This document shows positions 49,168 through 59,600 of a stretch of DNA of 64,000 bases, piece after piece. The DNA comes from Prunella strophiata (taxonomy: Eukaryota; Chordata; Aves; Passeriformes; Prunellidae), in assembly GCA_036583965.1 (NCBI GenBank), contig JAZBQD010000031.1, positions 1,465,481-1,529,480 of the forward strand. The letters are read 5' to 3'. Made by a program: the position numbers and the translations under genes. Numbering within the stretch: the stretch's first letter is position 1; each line of letters begins with the position of its first letter. The notes under the pieces were generated by a model. That model did not search any database. It worked only from the letters and a program-made list of their open reading frames with translations, and was not told the origin of the DNA.

Positions 49168-51316
49168 ATGACTGGCTATACGATGTTGCGCAATGGGGGA
49201 GTGGGGAACGGAGGCCAGCCGTGGGTGTTGAGGTGGTCCAGTCGGATCCGGCTCACCTGGCTCAGCTTCACCCTCTTCGTCATCCTCGTTTTCTTCCCCC
49301 TCATTGCCCACTACTACCTGACCACCATCGACGACGCGGACGATGCCGGCAAGCGCATCTTCGGCCCCCGCACCGGCAACGAGCTGTGCGAGGTGAAGCA
49401 CGTGCAGGACCTGTGCCGCATCCGCGAGTCGGTCAGCGAGGAGCTGCTCCAGCTCGAGGCCAAGCGGCAGGAGCTCAACAGCGAGATCGCCAAGCTCAAC
49501 TTGAAGATCGAGGCCTGCAAGAAGAGCATTGAAAATGCCAAGCAGGACCTGCTGCAGCTGAAGAACGTCATCAGTCAGACTGAGCATTCCTACAAAGAGC
49601 TGATGGCTCAGAACCAGCCCAAGCTCTCCTTGCCCATCAGGCTGCTGCCAGACAAGGACGATGTGACCTTCCCCCTGCCAAAATCCAACAGGAACTGCAG
49701 GCTGCACAACTGCTTTGACTACTCCCGCTGCCCGCTGACGTCTGGCTTTCCAGTCTATGTCTACAACAGTGACGATTACCCTTTTGGTAGTTCCTTAGAC
49801 CCTTTAATTAAACAGGCCTTTGAGGCGACTGTCAGAACTAATGTTTATGTTACTGAAAATGCAAATATTGCTTGTGTGTATATAATTTTAGTGGGGGAGA
49901 TGCAAGAGCCCGTAATGCCAAAACCTACTGAACTAGAGCAACAGTTGCACTCTTTGCCATATTGGAGGACTGATGGACACAACCATCTCATCATCAATCT
50001 ATCGAGGAAGTCGGAAACTCAGAACTTCATTTACAACATCAGCACGGGGCGGCGCCATGATCGCCCAGTCCACCTTTTACGACGCCCAGTATCGACCGGG
50101 CTTTGACATCGTGGTGTCACCTCTGGTCCACGCCATGTCCGAGCCCAACTTCCTGGAGATCCCGCCCCAGGTGCCGGTCAAGCGTAAGTACCTGTTCAGT
50201 TTCCAGGGGGAGAAGATCGAGTCCCTGCGCTCCAGCTTGCAGGAGGTTCGCTCTTTCGAAGAGGAGATCGAAGGCAACGCCCCGGCCGACTACGACGACC
50301 GGATCATCACCACCTTGAAGGCTGTTCAGGACAGCAAGCTGGACTTTGTTCTGGTGGAGTTCACGTGTAAGAACCAGCCTAAGGCGAGTCTGCCCACTGA
50401 GTGGGCTCTGTGTGGAGAAAGGGACGACAGACTAGAGCTACTGAAGCTTTCTACTTTTGCACTGATCATCACCCCCGGGGACACCCATTTAGTGATCTCC
50501 GCCGGGTGTACCATGAGACTGTTTGAGGCTCTGGAAGTCGGGGCCATCCCGGTGGTTCTCGGAGAGCAAGTTCAGCTACCCTACAACGATGTGATCCGGT
50601 GGAACGAGGCAGCCTTAATTATACCAAAGCCACGTATCACAGAAGTGCACTTTCTTCTGAGAAGCATTTCTGACAACGATCTCCTTGCCATGAGGAGGCA
50701 GGGCCGCTTCTTGTGGGAGACCTACTTCTCCACCTCCGACAACGTCTTCAGCACAGTCTTAGCTATCATAAGGACTCGAATCCAAATCCCAGCTGCTCCT
50801 ATCCGAGAGGAACCCGCCGTGGAGATTCCCCACCGCTCTGGCAAAGCTGCTGGTACAGACCCCAATATGGCAGACAATGGTGACCTGGACTTGGGGCCTG
50901 TGGAAACAGAACCACCCTACGCCTCTCCCAAATATCTCCGCAATTTCACCCTCACCGCCATGGATATCTACAGGAATTGGAATTCCGCCCCGGGGCCTTT
51001 CCACCTCTTCCCCTACACTCCCTTTGACCCCGTTTTACCATCAGAAGCAAAGTTTTTGGGGTCTGGGACTGGATTTCGACCAATTGGTGGAGGAGCAGGT
51101 GGCTCTGGGAAGGAGTTCCAGGCTGCTTTGGGTGGCAATGTCCCGCGGGAGCAGTTCACGGTGGTGATGTTGACTTATGAGCGGGAGGAAGTGTTGATGA
51201 ACTCCCTAGAAAGGCTCAATGGTCTCCCCTACCTAAATAAAGTTGTGGTGGTGTGGAACTCTCCCAAGCTTCCCTCCGAGGATCTCTTGTGGCCGGACAT
51301 TGGCGTCCCAATCATG
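49168..51316 (+). CDS. EXTL3: Exostosin-like 3, large first coding exon (partial, with one frameshift)
   Basis: EXTL3 is a Golgi/ER type II membrane glycosyltransferase that adds GlcNAc to the proteoglycan linker tetrasaccharide and so starts heparan-sulfate chains. It is also reported as a REG-protein receptor (family knowledge). The start [11 protein letters not shown] matches the family N-terminus. Residues 29-51 form a hydrophobic signal anchor, and about 88-150 is a charged coiled-coil stem. A Cys-rich segment [12 protein letters not shown] (177-188) opens the exostosin/GT47-like domain. The GT64 domain begins near FTVVMLTY (663-670). Frame 1 runs 49168-50052 (295 codons) and frame 2 runs 50054-51316 (421 codons); one extra base lies between them. 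Without joining the frames, frame 1 reads 17 wrong residues and stops at 50104-50106. The exon ends on a codon boundary at a GT donor. The vertebrate protein is about 919 residues, so roughly 200 C-terminal residues, including the GT64 DDD motif, lie beyond the window. Identification is from remembered family sequence and is very secure. Confidence 0.96.
50047..50056 (+). other. EXTL3: Single-base insertion (frameshift) inside EXTL3
   Basis: The family sequence reads STGR-AM(V/I)AQSTFY. Here codons 292-295 (STGR) are in frame 1 and AMIAQSTFY is in frame 2, with one surplus base (C at 50053, or an equivalent base in the GC-only run GGGGCGGCGCC). Nothing else in the exon is broken, and more than 400 codons downstream stay open and EXTL3-like. 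A base-call error in a GC-rich stretch is the simplest reading. A germline null allele or polymorphism is possible but less likely for an essential single-copy gene. Confidence 0.9.
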
Positions 51317-51322
51317 GTAAGG
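51317..51322 (+). promoter_or_regulatory. EXTL3: Splice donor ending the large EXTL3 exon
   Basis: The sequence ATG|GTAAGG follows codon 716 (VPIM). The family protein continues with V-V-R-T-E, whereas read-through here gives unrelated residues and then a stop near 51478, so the coding match ends exactly at this GT. The intron is phase 0. Confidence 0.93.
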
Positions 51323-52099
51323 ACAGATGTAGCTACAATGGGCTTGTTCCTGGTGGGGTTTGCATGTTGGAGTCGGCTGTGTCAGCTCAGCTTCAGTCCT
51401 GGGGGATGGTTGAAGGTGTCTGTACCTCTTTTGGATACTTCTATCAGTGGAGAAAAACAAGAGGTGCCAGGTATTTAGCACTCAGAGAATGCAAATTGCT
51501 TTTGAGGAGCCTAATGTGAATTTTGATGCCTAAAGCTAAAGATTGTTGCTGGTTGGAAATCTTTGCTTAGGCTCTTTAAGTGCCTCCCTGTCAGGACAGT
51601 TGACACCTTATAAATTCCTAAGTAGTAACTGTTTCTGCACTTTGCCAGATGAATTTTTTATTAAAACAAAAGAGGGACCCACTGGAATTAGTGTCGACTG
51701 CAAAGACCTCAAAACTCAATTCTCACTTTATATTACAAGGGATGGCAGAGAAGGAATTACAAGCCATTACAAGGCTGACATGTGACTGTGAGAGCTTCCA
51801 TGCTCCCAAGGATTGTAGCTGACTTTTGCATATATTTGGGTTGATTTTTTTTCCCCAGCCTGACTGAAGAAGTGACACCTTCAAAAGCCAACATTCATTT
51901 TGAGACCCATGAAAATGTACTCACTTGGACATTGAATTGTAAGGAGTGAATTCTACCCCGAATTTTTATTTATTTTAGGTCTTCCTTGTCACCCCAGCAT
52001 AACCTTCTTCATTGGCCATTGTTAAAAACCAAAATTATATAAAATCTCCCCTCATAAAGAGAGCAAGGACACAGAGCTACTAACAAGAGCTGAGTGCTC

Positions 52100-52540
52100 T
52101 GAATCTGGTTGTGTTTAGAGGACAAATGGAAGGATAATGCCTTACAAATTAGGGAAGGGAAAAATAAAAGAGGGAGATGGTGCTTAAATACACAAACTGC
52201 GTGTGGTTTATGTGACAGGACGCTACTGAGCTTAATAGCAATGCTGAGCTTTATGCTGCATGCAAAGAGATTCATTGATTTAATATTTCGTTTTATTATT
52301 ATTGTGATGAATAAATCCTTCTGCTCACATTTAAAAACCCTTATGGTCCGGGAACAATGAGGAGAGAAAATTGCTTGGTTAATTGCGAAATAATCTTTCA
52401 CATTAGTGCTTTTGAACCTGTGAATTCTACAAAATCTTTGCATTGTGTCTGCCGAAAAACGGCGTCCTCCTTCGGAGCGGGGATTGTTCTCCTTGGAGCT
52501 GCTAATGGGTGTTATTTGTGAAAGAAAAATGCATTTCTGT
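52100..52540. other. Repeat-free, conserved-looking block in the EXTL3 intron
   Basis: AT-rich sequence with retained CpGs, a RUNX-like TGTGGTTT (near 52202) and several homeodomain-like TTAAT motifs. It has no CR1 and no open frame that I recognise. Conservation is only suspected; no alignment could be made. Confidence 0.3.
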
Positions 52541-53596
52541 TGATGGAAGATAATGGCTTTTTGTACCTGGCTCTCATCTGCACATCTGTTGTGCTGGAGC
52601 CCTGCTGGTTTTTTGGGGACTCGACACACACGAGTTGCTCTGTGTCACCTTCGAGCCATGCACTGCGGGGGATGTGCTGTGGGGAATGTTGGGAACCAAC
52701 TTTTGGGAACGTGTGTGATTCCAGAGGAGGGAATTGTCATGTGCCTGCTTTGGGGAGGTGGATGGTGTCACTGTGGGGTGGCTGGATCACAGAGAGCTTC
52801 TGCCAGGTCCTTTCTGGACAGGCATGTTGGGGATGCTGGTAAAGCTCTGCTTTCTTCCCGTTTTTCTAAACCCCAGTTTTTACAAGAGCCCAAATCTGAG
52901 ATTTCTCACAGGAGGCTTAATCCTGAGCAGCCTCCAGGCATCCATCCCCCTGCTGCTAAGCCCATCTCCAGACTGGGTGTTTAATCCTGTTGGGAGTTTG
53001 TACCATTCATCTGCAATGATGGTTTGGTGTGGCAATGATGGAAAACTTCCCTGGGCTTCATCAGACAGTGAGAGGTCCTAAGGTCTGCTCTGGAAAAGGG
53101 TGAGAAGAACACTGGGAGCAGAGGTGAGGCTGTGTTTGAGCCTTGCTGGCTGAGATGTGGGACGTGCTGGCCAGGGGAAGAGGCAGGTGGGGACGTGGGA
53201 TTGGCAGGAGGCACAAGCCAGTGTGTGCCAGTGTCGAAAGAAAGTGAGGAGCTGTGATTCTGATTTCCTTATGAGGGAAAAAAAGCTCTTTTGATGGGGA
53301 ATATCCAATTCTCTCAGATCTGCCAGTGGTGCTGTATCTCTGTGTAACAAATACATTCCCAGTGACTTTGGGATGCAAGGAATTGCTCCCTGTTCAGGTC
53401 CCAAAGCACAGAGCTTTGTGGGGAAACTTGAGGGGAGAAGAGAAGGGGATGAGGGTGGATTTGGGCTGTGATTGAAGTGGGTCCAGGCACCACCTGACTC
53501 TGAGGAACAGCACAGCAGCAGCACACGTGTGCCAGCATGATCCAGGATCAAAGCACCTGAAGCCAGAAGGTTATTGAAGAAAACCCAGCCTCAGAA

Positions 53597-54013
53597 AGAT
53601 GTGGACCTGTTCCAGTGAGTCCAGAGGAGGCCATGGAGCTGCCTCTGGAGCCAGGCTGGGAGAGCTGGGGGTGTTCACCTGGAGAAGAGAAGGATCCAGG
53701 GAGAGCTCAGAGCCCCTTCCAGAGCCTAAAGGGGCTCCAGGAGAGCTGGAAAGAGACTGGAGACAAGGGATGGAGGGACAGGACACAGGGAATGGCTTCC
53801 CACTGCCAGAGGGCAGGGATGGATGGGATATTGGGAAGGAATTCCAGGCTGTGAGGGTGGGGAGGCTCTGGGATGGAATTCCCTGGCAGTGTCCAAGGAC
53901 AGGCTGGATGGGGCTTGGAGCCACCTGGGATCATGGAAGGTGTCCCTGCCCATGGCAAGGTTTGACATGGGATGATCTTTCAGGTCCTTTCCAACCCAAA
54001 CCATTCCATCATT
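53597..54013 (+). mobile_element. CR1 LINE 3' fragment in the downstream EXTL3 intron
   Basis: AAGATGTGGACCTGTTCCAG through GAGAAGAGAAGGATCCAGGG to CAACCCAAACCATTCCATCA. About 30 bp around the usual GAAGCTGTGGCTGCCCCTGG block are missing near 53880. Confidence 0.95.
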
Positions 54014-54792
54014 TTATATAAATTACAAGCTAATGAGACAAAGCAACGTCTGTAGCACATTAAAGAACCTTTGGAAGCAAAACAGAGTCCTGAACCCCAC
54101 CAGGGCCTGCTGGTGGCAAGAGATGTGTGGCTCTGGGCTAGCAGAATTCCCCAAAGGAGAGTTGGACTTCTCCTTACTCCATGTGTTGACCTTATTTATT
54201 GATGTGCTCCTTGAAATGTCGTTTGCAAACTGCGCTGCTGGGCTGTGATTTGGGGGTTGTCTTCCCAAGCAGATTTCTTTTCCCTGGTGGGCTGGGAATT
54301 AATCAAGAGCCAAGCTCAAAGCTGCGTTGGAACTTTGAATCTTTCATGGATAACGAGATAAACAGGGCTACAGAATATATTTGATTTTTTAAAAAAAAAC
54401 CAGTTTGACTTAAATATAGATGGCATAATTTACTAAAACATCAGTAAAATTCCTAAGCTGCACAGGAGTCTGATCAAATATTCTGTCCCTGTCCTCAGCC
54501 TGAAGTGAGTAGGTGGAAACCCAACGTAATGTGAAGTTGTTTGTAGTCACTCAGGGCTGCCCCTGGAACAGATGTAGGCACTTCACCCTCACATTTAAAG
54601 CTGTAAAACCTCTTCCCATCTCACGTTAATCGGCATTGCAGCAAAACCCAAAGGCTGTGAATGAGAAATCTTGTTTGTGCAAGCTCAAAAACTGACTTTC
54701 CCCCAAGTGTTTGTATCTCTAGCACTGCCTTAGGAGAACTCCCCAGGGCAGAAGTTCCAGTTCCAGTTCACAGCCACTGCTGAACTTCTTTG

Positions 54793-54963
54793 TTGCCCAG
54801 AGAAGCTGTGGCTGCCCCATCCCTGGAAACGTTCCAGGCCAGGTTGGAGGGGGTTTGGAGCAGCCTGGGCTAGTGGAAGGTGTCCCTGCCCATGGCAGGG
54901 GGTGGGACTGGGTGAGCTTTAGGGGCCTTTCCCACCCAAACCATTCAGGGATTCTGTGATTTG
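54793..54963 (+). mobile_element. CR1 LINE terminal fragment
   Basis: TTGCCCAGAGAAGCTGTGGC through CCTGCCCATGGCAGGGGGTG to CCATTCAGGGATTCTGTGAT. Confidence 0.95.
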
Positions 54964-56389
54964 GGGCTCAACCTTATTTAGCCCAAAGCAATATTTTCAC
55001 AACCTCTGCTCACATTCTAAGAAGTGACAGCCAGAACTTCCAGCTCCTCTCCCTCTGCTGGGTTTGTGAGGGCCCTCAGTGGCTGGAAAAGCCCTGCAGC
55101 AGTTTGGTTTCTCCTCCTGCTCGGGGCTGAGGTGGGCTGGGAGTGCTGGAGGCATCTCTGAGCACTTAGGCTGGGTTCAGTGCCAGCTCCTGTGGCTGCC
55201 AGCAGTGACTAATCCCTTCCTCCAGCTTTGTTCCAGAATAAGTCGCTGCCTTTGATCCCTGCAGCCACTTCCAGTGGTGTAACATCCTTTGCTGCTGGCC
55301 TGGGGGCTGGCTGAGAGAGCTCATTCCATTTAGCTGCTTGTTTAAAAAGGAATCATCTGTGGAAAATGCCTAATCCGGATGCTGCCGGGTCTGCAGAGCT
55401 GTTTGGCTGCACACGGGTCCCTTGACATGGCATTTATTAATCAGGAGCAGGCTGGCCAGGGAATGCTGTCCTGACTTTCCCTTCTCTTTGGGCTGTGTGA
55501 ATGTGCTGTGCTGTGCTGAGCTGGCTCTGAAGCTCAGATGCCTGAGGTTTGCACGTCCTTTCCAGCAGAAGGACTCAAAAGGTTTTTCATATCTCCATTT
55601 TAAGGAGCACAGCAGGATCTGTAGGTGATGCTTCTGGCTAAGAGGAGGAGGAGGAGGAGAGAACCTGGACAGGCTGGTGGCCATGGTGGCACAGAGAGCT
55701 TCTCTGCTTGTCCTTCAGCAAGCAGCTGGATCCTCAAGCTTGGTTTTCTGATAAGAGCAGCACCAACCTTCCAAACTCACCAGCAGCTCAAGATAAGCTG
55801 CAGTGCTCTGTGTGATCCAGAGTGAGATTATCACACTGACCAGGAGTTAAAAAAGAGAATAAAGCCTCCATGCTGATCAACACCACCATTTCAGTCAGTC
55901 CTTTTCCTTCCTGGGAGCTTTGCCTAAATGCCAGCTCAGGGTCTGGTTCAGCTTGGTAATTCAGCATTTACCAAACTCTTCCTTGCTGATGTGACTTGTG
56001 CTTTTCTGGGCCAGCTCACCTGCAGAAACTCTTTGGTGAGTCCCAGCTTTATCCTGCTTTTCCCTGCTTTACTTTGAGTCACAACTCTTGTATTCCAAAT
56101 CATGAAAAACCCAACTTTGCCTTGAGGTCCTGGATTGCATATGGGAGTGGGGAGCTCCAGGTTTACTTCCAGAAGGAACAATTCACACAAAATCAGCTGA
56201 GAAAATCCCTGTTTCTTAGCACTGAGTCACTTTGCACAGGAGATTTGCCCCATCCCTGGGTTGAACAGTCCATATTCAGGGCACCAGCATTACCAGCAGT
56301 GTATCCCAGGTTTGTGAGCTCAGTTTCTCCAGGAGAGCAGTTTCAGAAGGCAGGGAGATGTTCCACACAAGTGCCTGGGTGCTGCTGTC

Positions 56390-56660
56390 GGGTTTGCAGC
56401 ACCACCTGCTGCCCGCGGAGCCGGTGCTGCCGGCGAGGCAGCCGAGCTCTGAAATCCCCGTGAGTTTTGCCATCTCCATTTGTGTTTTTTCTCTTGTGTA
56501 GCAGCAGAGGAAGGAACAAATTTGCTGCTTAGTTTACCTGGGAATCCTAAAATGCAGATGCTTGTCACTGCGGGGCCCGAGCACAGGCGCAGCGATGCGT
56601 GACCGCGCGATGATAATGGAACAAGCAGCGCCGACTCCTCGGAATGTGCACTCGGAATAT
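56390..56660. other. CpG-dense patch in the EXTL3 intron
   Basis: Two CpG clusters interrupt CpG-poor intron: about 8 CpGs in 56387-56462 (around CTGCCCGCGGAGCCGGTGCT) and about 12 in 56570-56660 (around GACCGCGCGATGATAATGG). A GTGAGT donor-like site lies near 56461. It could be a small alternative promoter or exon, or a conserved enhancer. No TATA box or open frame that I recognise. Confidence 0.4.
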
Positions 56661-59600
56661 CAACTCCAGCACCCTCCCAGCCATCTCTGCTCCTGCCCTT
56701 CAGTCTCCCCCGTGCCATGGGCTGGTTTGTGGTGGCTTTTCCACAGATAAAACTTTCCTGTAGCCTCAGCTGTCCAAATCCCCTTGGCTCAGGATGCAGC
56801 TGATGGGGTCGGTGACCAGAAGGAAGCGTGGTTGGAGAATCAAGGGAGGGAAGCGTCCTTGCATGCTGCTGGGGACATAACTGAGTGGGTTTTCTCACAT
56901 GTGAAGGTGTCACAGAGGCCAGTCCCCTGTGCTGGAGCCATTAAACATCACCATGAAAGCTTCCTGTGCATCTCAAATGCTCCCTGTTTGGAGCAGCTCT
57001 GTCACAACTGCTGGGGGGCAAAAGCAGCAGGACAGGATGTGGCACCAGGGGCAGGGCAGCAGCAGAACCCACACTGATCTTCCAGGGCTGCATTCCTGCT
57101 GCTTTTAGGGTTTGTATTGTGACCTGTTTAAATACCAACACAATACCAAATGTCCCCAAATTATTCCATGCACTGGGACAAGGATGGGGGGAATGGAGTG
57201 TGTGGGTGCATTTTCTCTCTTTTTTCCTTTTGTTTTCACCTGCTTTTCATCCTCTGTGACTTTGCTATGATGGAACTGAGTGTTGACATCCACTTCCCAT
57301 ACAGTCCCAGAGCCTGGATATCTGCATTTCCTTTCTTCCCAGGCTTTTATCTGTCCTGGTGGAGCAGTTCTGCTGTGCAAAGCCATTTGATTGTGCATTC
57401 TGCACAGGCTGCCTTATTTGTGAAGACAGCCTTGTCTCCCAGAGTGGCCATAACTTGATGTTGTGCCACAGGACACGGATGGATCCCCTGGCACAGGAGC
57501 AGGACTCACTGAAGTCAGGAATTTGGGTATTAAATAGAGAGGAAAAATAAAAATGTGTGTTTGCTGGAACAGGAGGGACCTCGTGGGGCATTGGGACATC
57601 AGAGATGCAGCTGTGAGGGACATGAAGAGGTTACAAAGAGGAAGGTGCCTCCTGGATATGAGGTTAGAGAAGCAGGAGAGGGGTTTTAATCACTGCTTGT
57701 TGCTGTGTGTCTGATGTAGCTCCAAGCTGCCTCCCCAGGCTCTGTGGATTGATCAGCAAAGACTTTGCAGCTCTCAAGGAGAAGGGGATGATTGACTCCC
57801 TGGACACTCTCCTACCCCTTTTCCCCACAGTCCCTCCCCCTTTCTTCACCTGTGTCTGGTGAGGAAGCAGATGCTGCTCTCTTATCAAATCCATATTTTT
57901 TTCCATTTTCATAAAATCAAACTGTGGTTGGTGATAAAGCCTGAAAAGTCTCCCTGCCCTGCTGGGCATATAGAGCATTCCCCTCTGCAAAAAGCAGCAC
58001 CTGGCTTTTCCTGGACTTCTGGAAAAGGTTCATCTCCTGTGAAAAGCCACTGAGAACAGGTGATGGAGTAGCTGGATTCAGAACCAAGGGCTGCAGTTTG
58101 TTTTCCCCTCATCCTGTCTCCAGAATCCCTGGAATCAGTTGTTTCACTGCCAGCTCCCAGAAAGGATGGAGCTTTTTCTCCTGATGACAGTGAGGGGATG
58201 TCATTTTAGAGCCTATGAGAAAACCAGACACAAGCCTTTAGTTAATTAATGAAAATCTATGTCAGTCCTGTTAAGAAAAGTGAGGATTTTTTTTCCTTCT
58301 CCTGAAATTGGCCAAAGGACCATCAGCAAGGACCTAAGGGCACTAGAGGGAAACTGAGGCACAGAGAAAGCAGCACTTGGGCACTGAAACACCCACTTCT
58401 GTGTCACCTTATAAATTCACAGAAATGCTGTTTTTCACCTATTCCCAGATTTTTTAACAGCAGAAACATGGGGAATCTGAAATTTCTGTCTTCCCACATA
58501 AAACTTTCAGATCCAAATAGTTCAGCAAAGTCTTCAGCTTCCTGAGCTCATTTGAACTGAACTCTGAGGGGTTTGAGCTTCGTGGAGGGAAGAGAAATTA
58601 GGTTTTGTTCTCCACACTGAAAGCATTTGGGGCAGGGAAGTTCCATTTCCAGCCTGATCATGGCTTTGATCTCTGAGCTGCCCAGAGCCTGGCTTGTGGG
58701 AGCCTGGCTTATCTCTGTGCCAAGGGACAGCCCCATCTTGGACTGTGACAGGAGAGAGCTAAGAGGGAAAAAGAAAAGCTTCAGGACAGCCATAAACTGG
58801 ATAATTCTTTCCAATAGAGCTCCTTTTCCTCTTGCTCTGAGTGCAGGTGACAACACACATTGGTTTCAAAACCCTGGTATTAATTAGGTTGATTTTATCA
58901 GAAATTTATAAAAGGAATTGTTTAGAATTGTGACTCATTTATGTGATCTCTGTAATTTCTAACACATGCTGGTCCTTAATTCCCAGCCCATACTGTGGCT
59001 TGTGGGAGGTGTTTCTGGGAGTCTGGATTCATCCCAACCATGTGTTTGGCAGTAATTATTAACTGCCTCTTGATGGAAGCATTTTTTCCTCCTGGATTTT
59101 GTTGGAGCAAGCCCTGGGATAAATCAAGCTTTGAAGGAGATGACATTGCCCATGGCTTGAGTTCTCTGCTCCTCTGGGTAGAAGAATGATGGGCTGGTGT
59201 GAGACATGGACCAGGTAAAGCAGGATTTAGCCAAGGATTCCAGCAATTAGAATACAGAAATTGAAGTCTATGAGCAAAGGGGAATTCCACAAAAACCTGT
59301 CCAGACCCTGTATCCAGATTGGCTCTGCCACCTGGAGGGAAAATCGTGTGTTTGGGGAAGATGCCTCTCCCTTTATTTGGCCACATTCAGGAGGACATCC
59401 CAACCCCATCCTCTGCTGTTGGAGCTGATGGAAATTGCAGTTCTCAATGAATTGTACTTCTGGAACAACAGGAACAACAAGGGATAAAATGTCAGTTTGG
59501 GGATTGTGGTGTGGGTACTGGGACAGTTCTTTTCTTCTGACATTCCATAAAGGAGCTCTCATCCCTCCATGATGGATTTGAGGGCAGGCATAGAGGCAGC

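Noticed and set aside
48631..49707. Minus-strand open frame of 358 codons opposite the start of EXTL3
   Set aside because: It is a shadow of the GC-rich EXTL3 coding strand and the leader. It has no recognisable domain and a composition typical of antisense reading.
49973..51478. Independent 501-codon gene starting at 49973
   Set aside because: Its first residues are out-of-frame EXTL3 and it only becomes EXTL3-like from 50054. Its end past 51316 is intron read-through. It is the second half of the frameshifted exon.
56421..56505. A 40-bp GT...AG mini-intron between GTGAGT (56461) and TTGTGTAG (56502)
   Set aside because: Far shorter than functional vertebrate introns and without a visible branch point. 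Most likely coincidence, although the CpG patch itself is kept as a finding.
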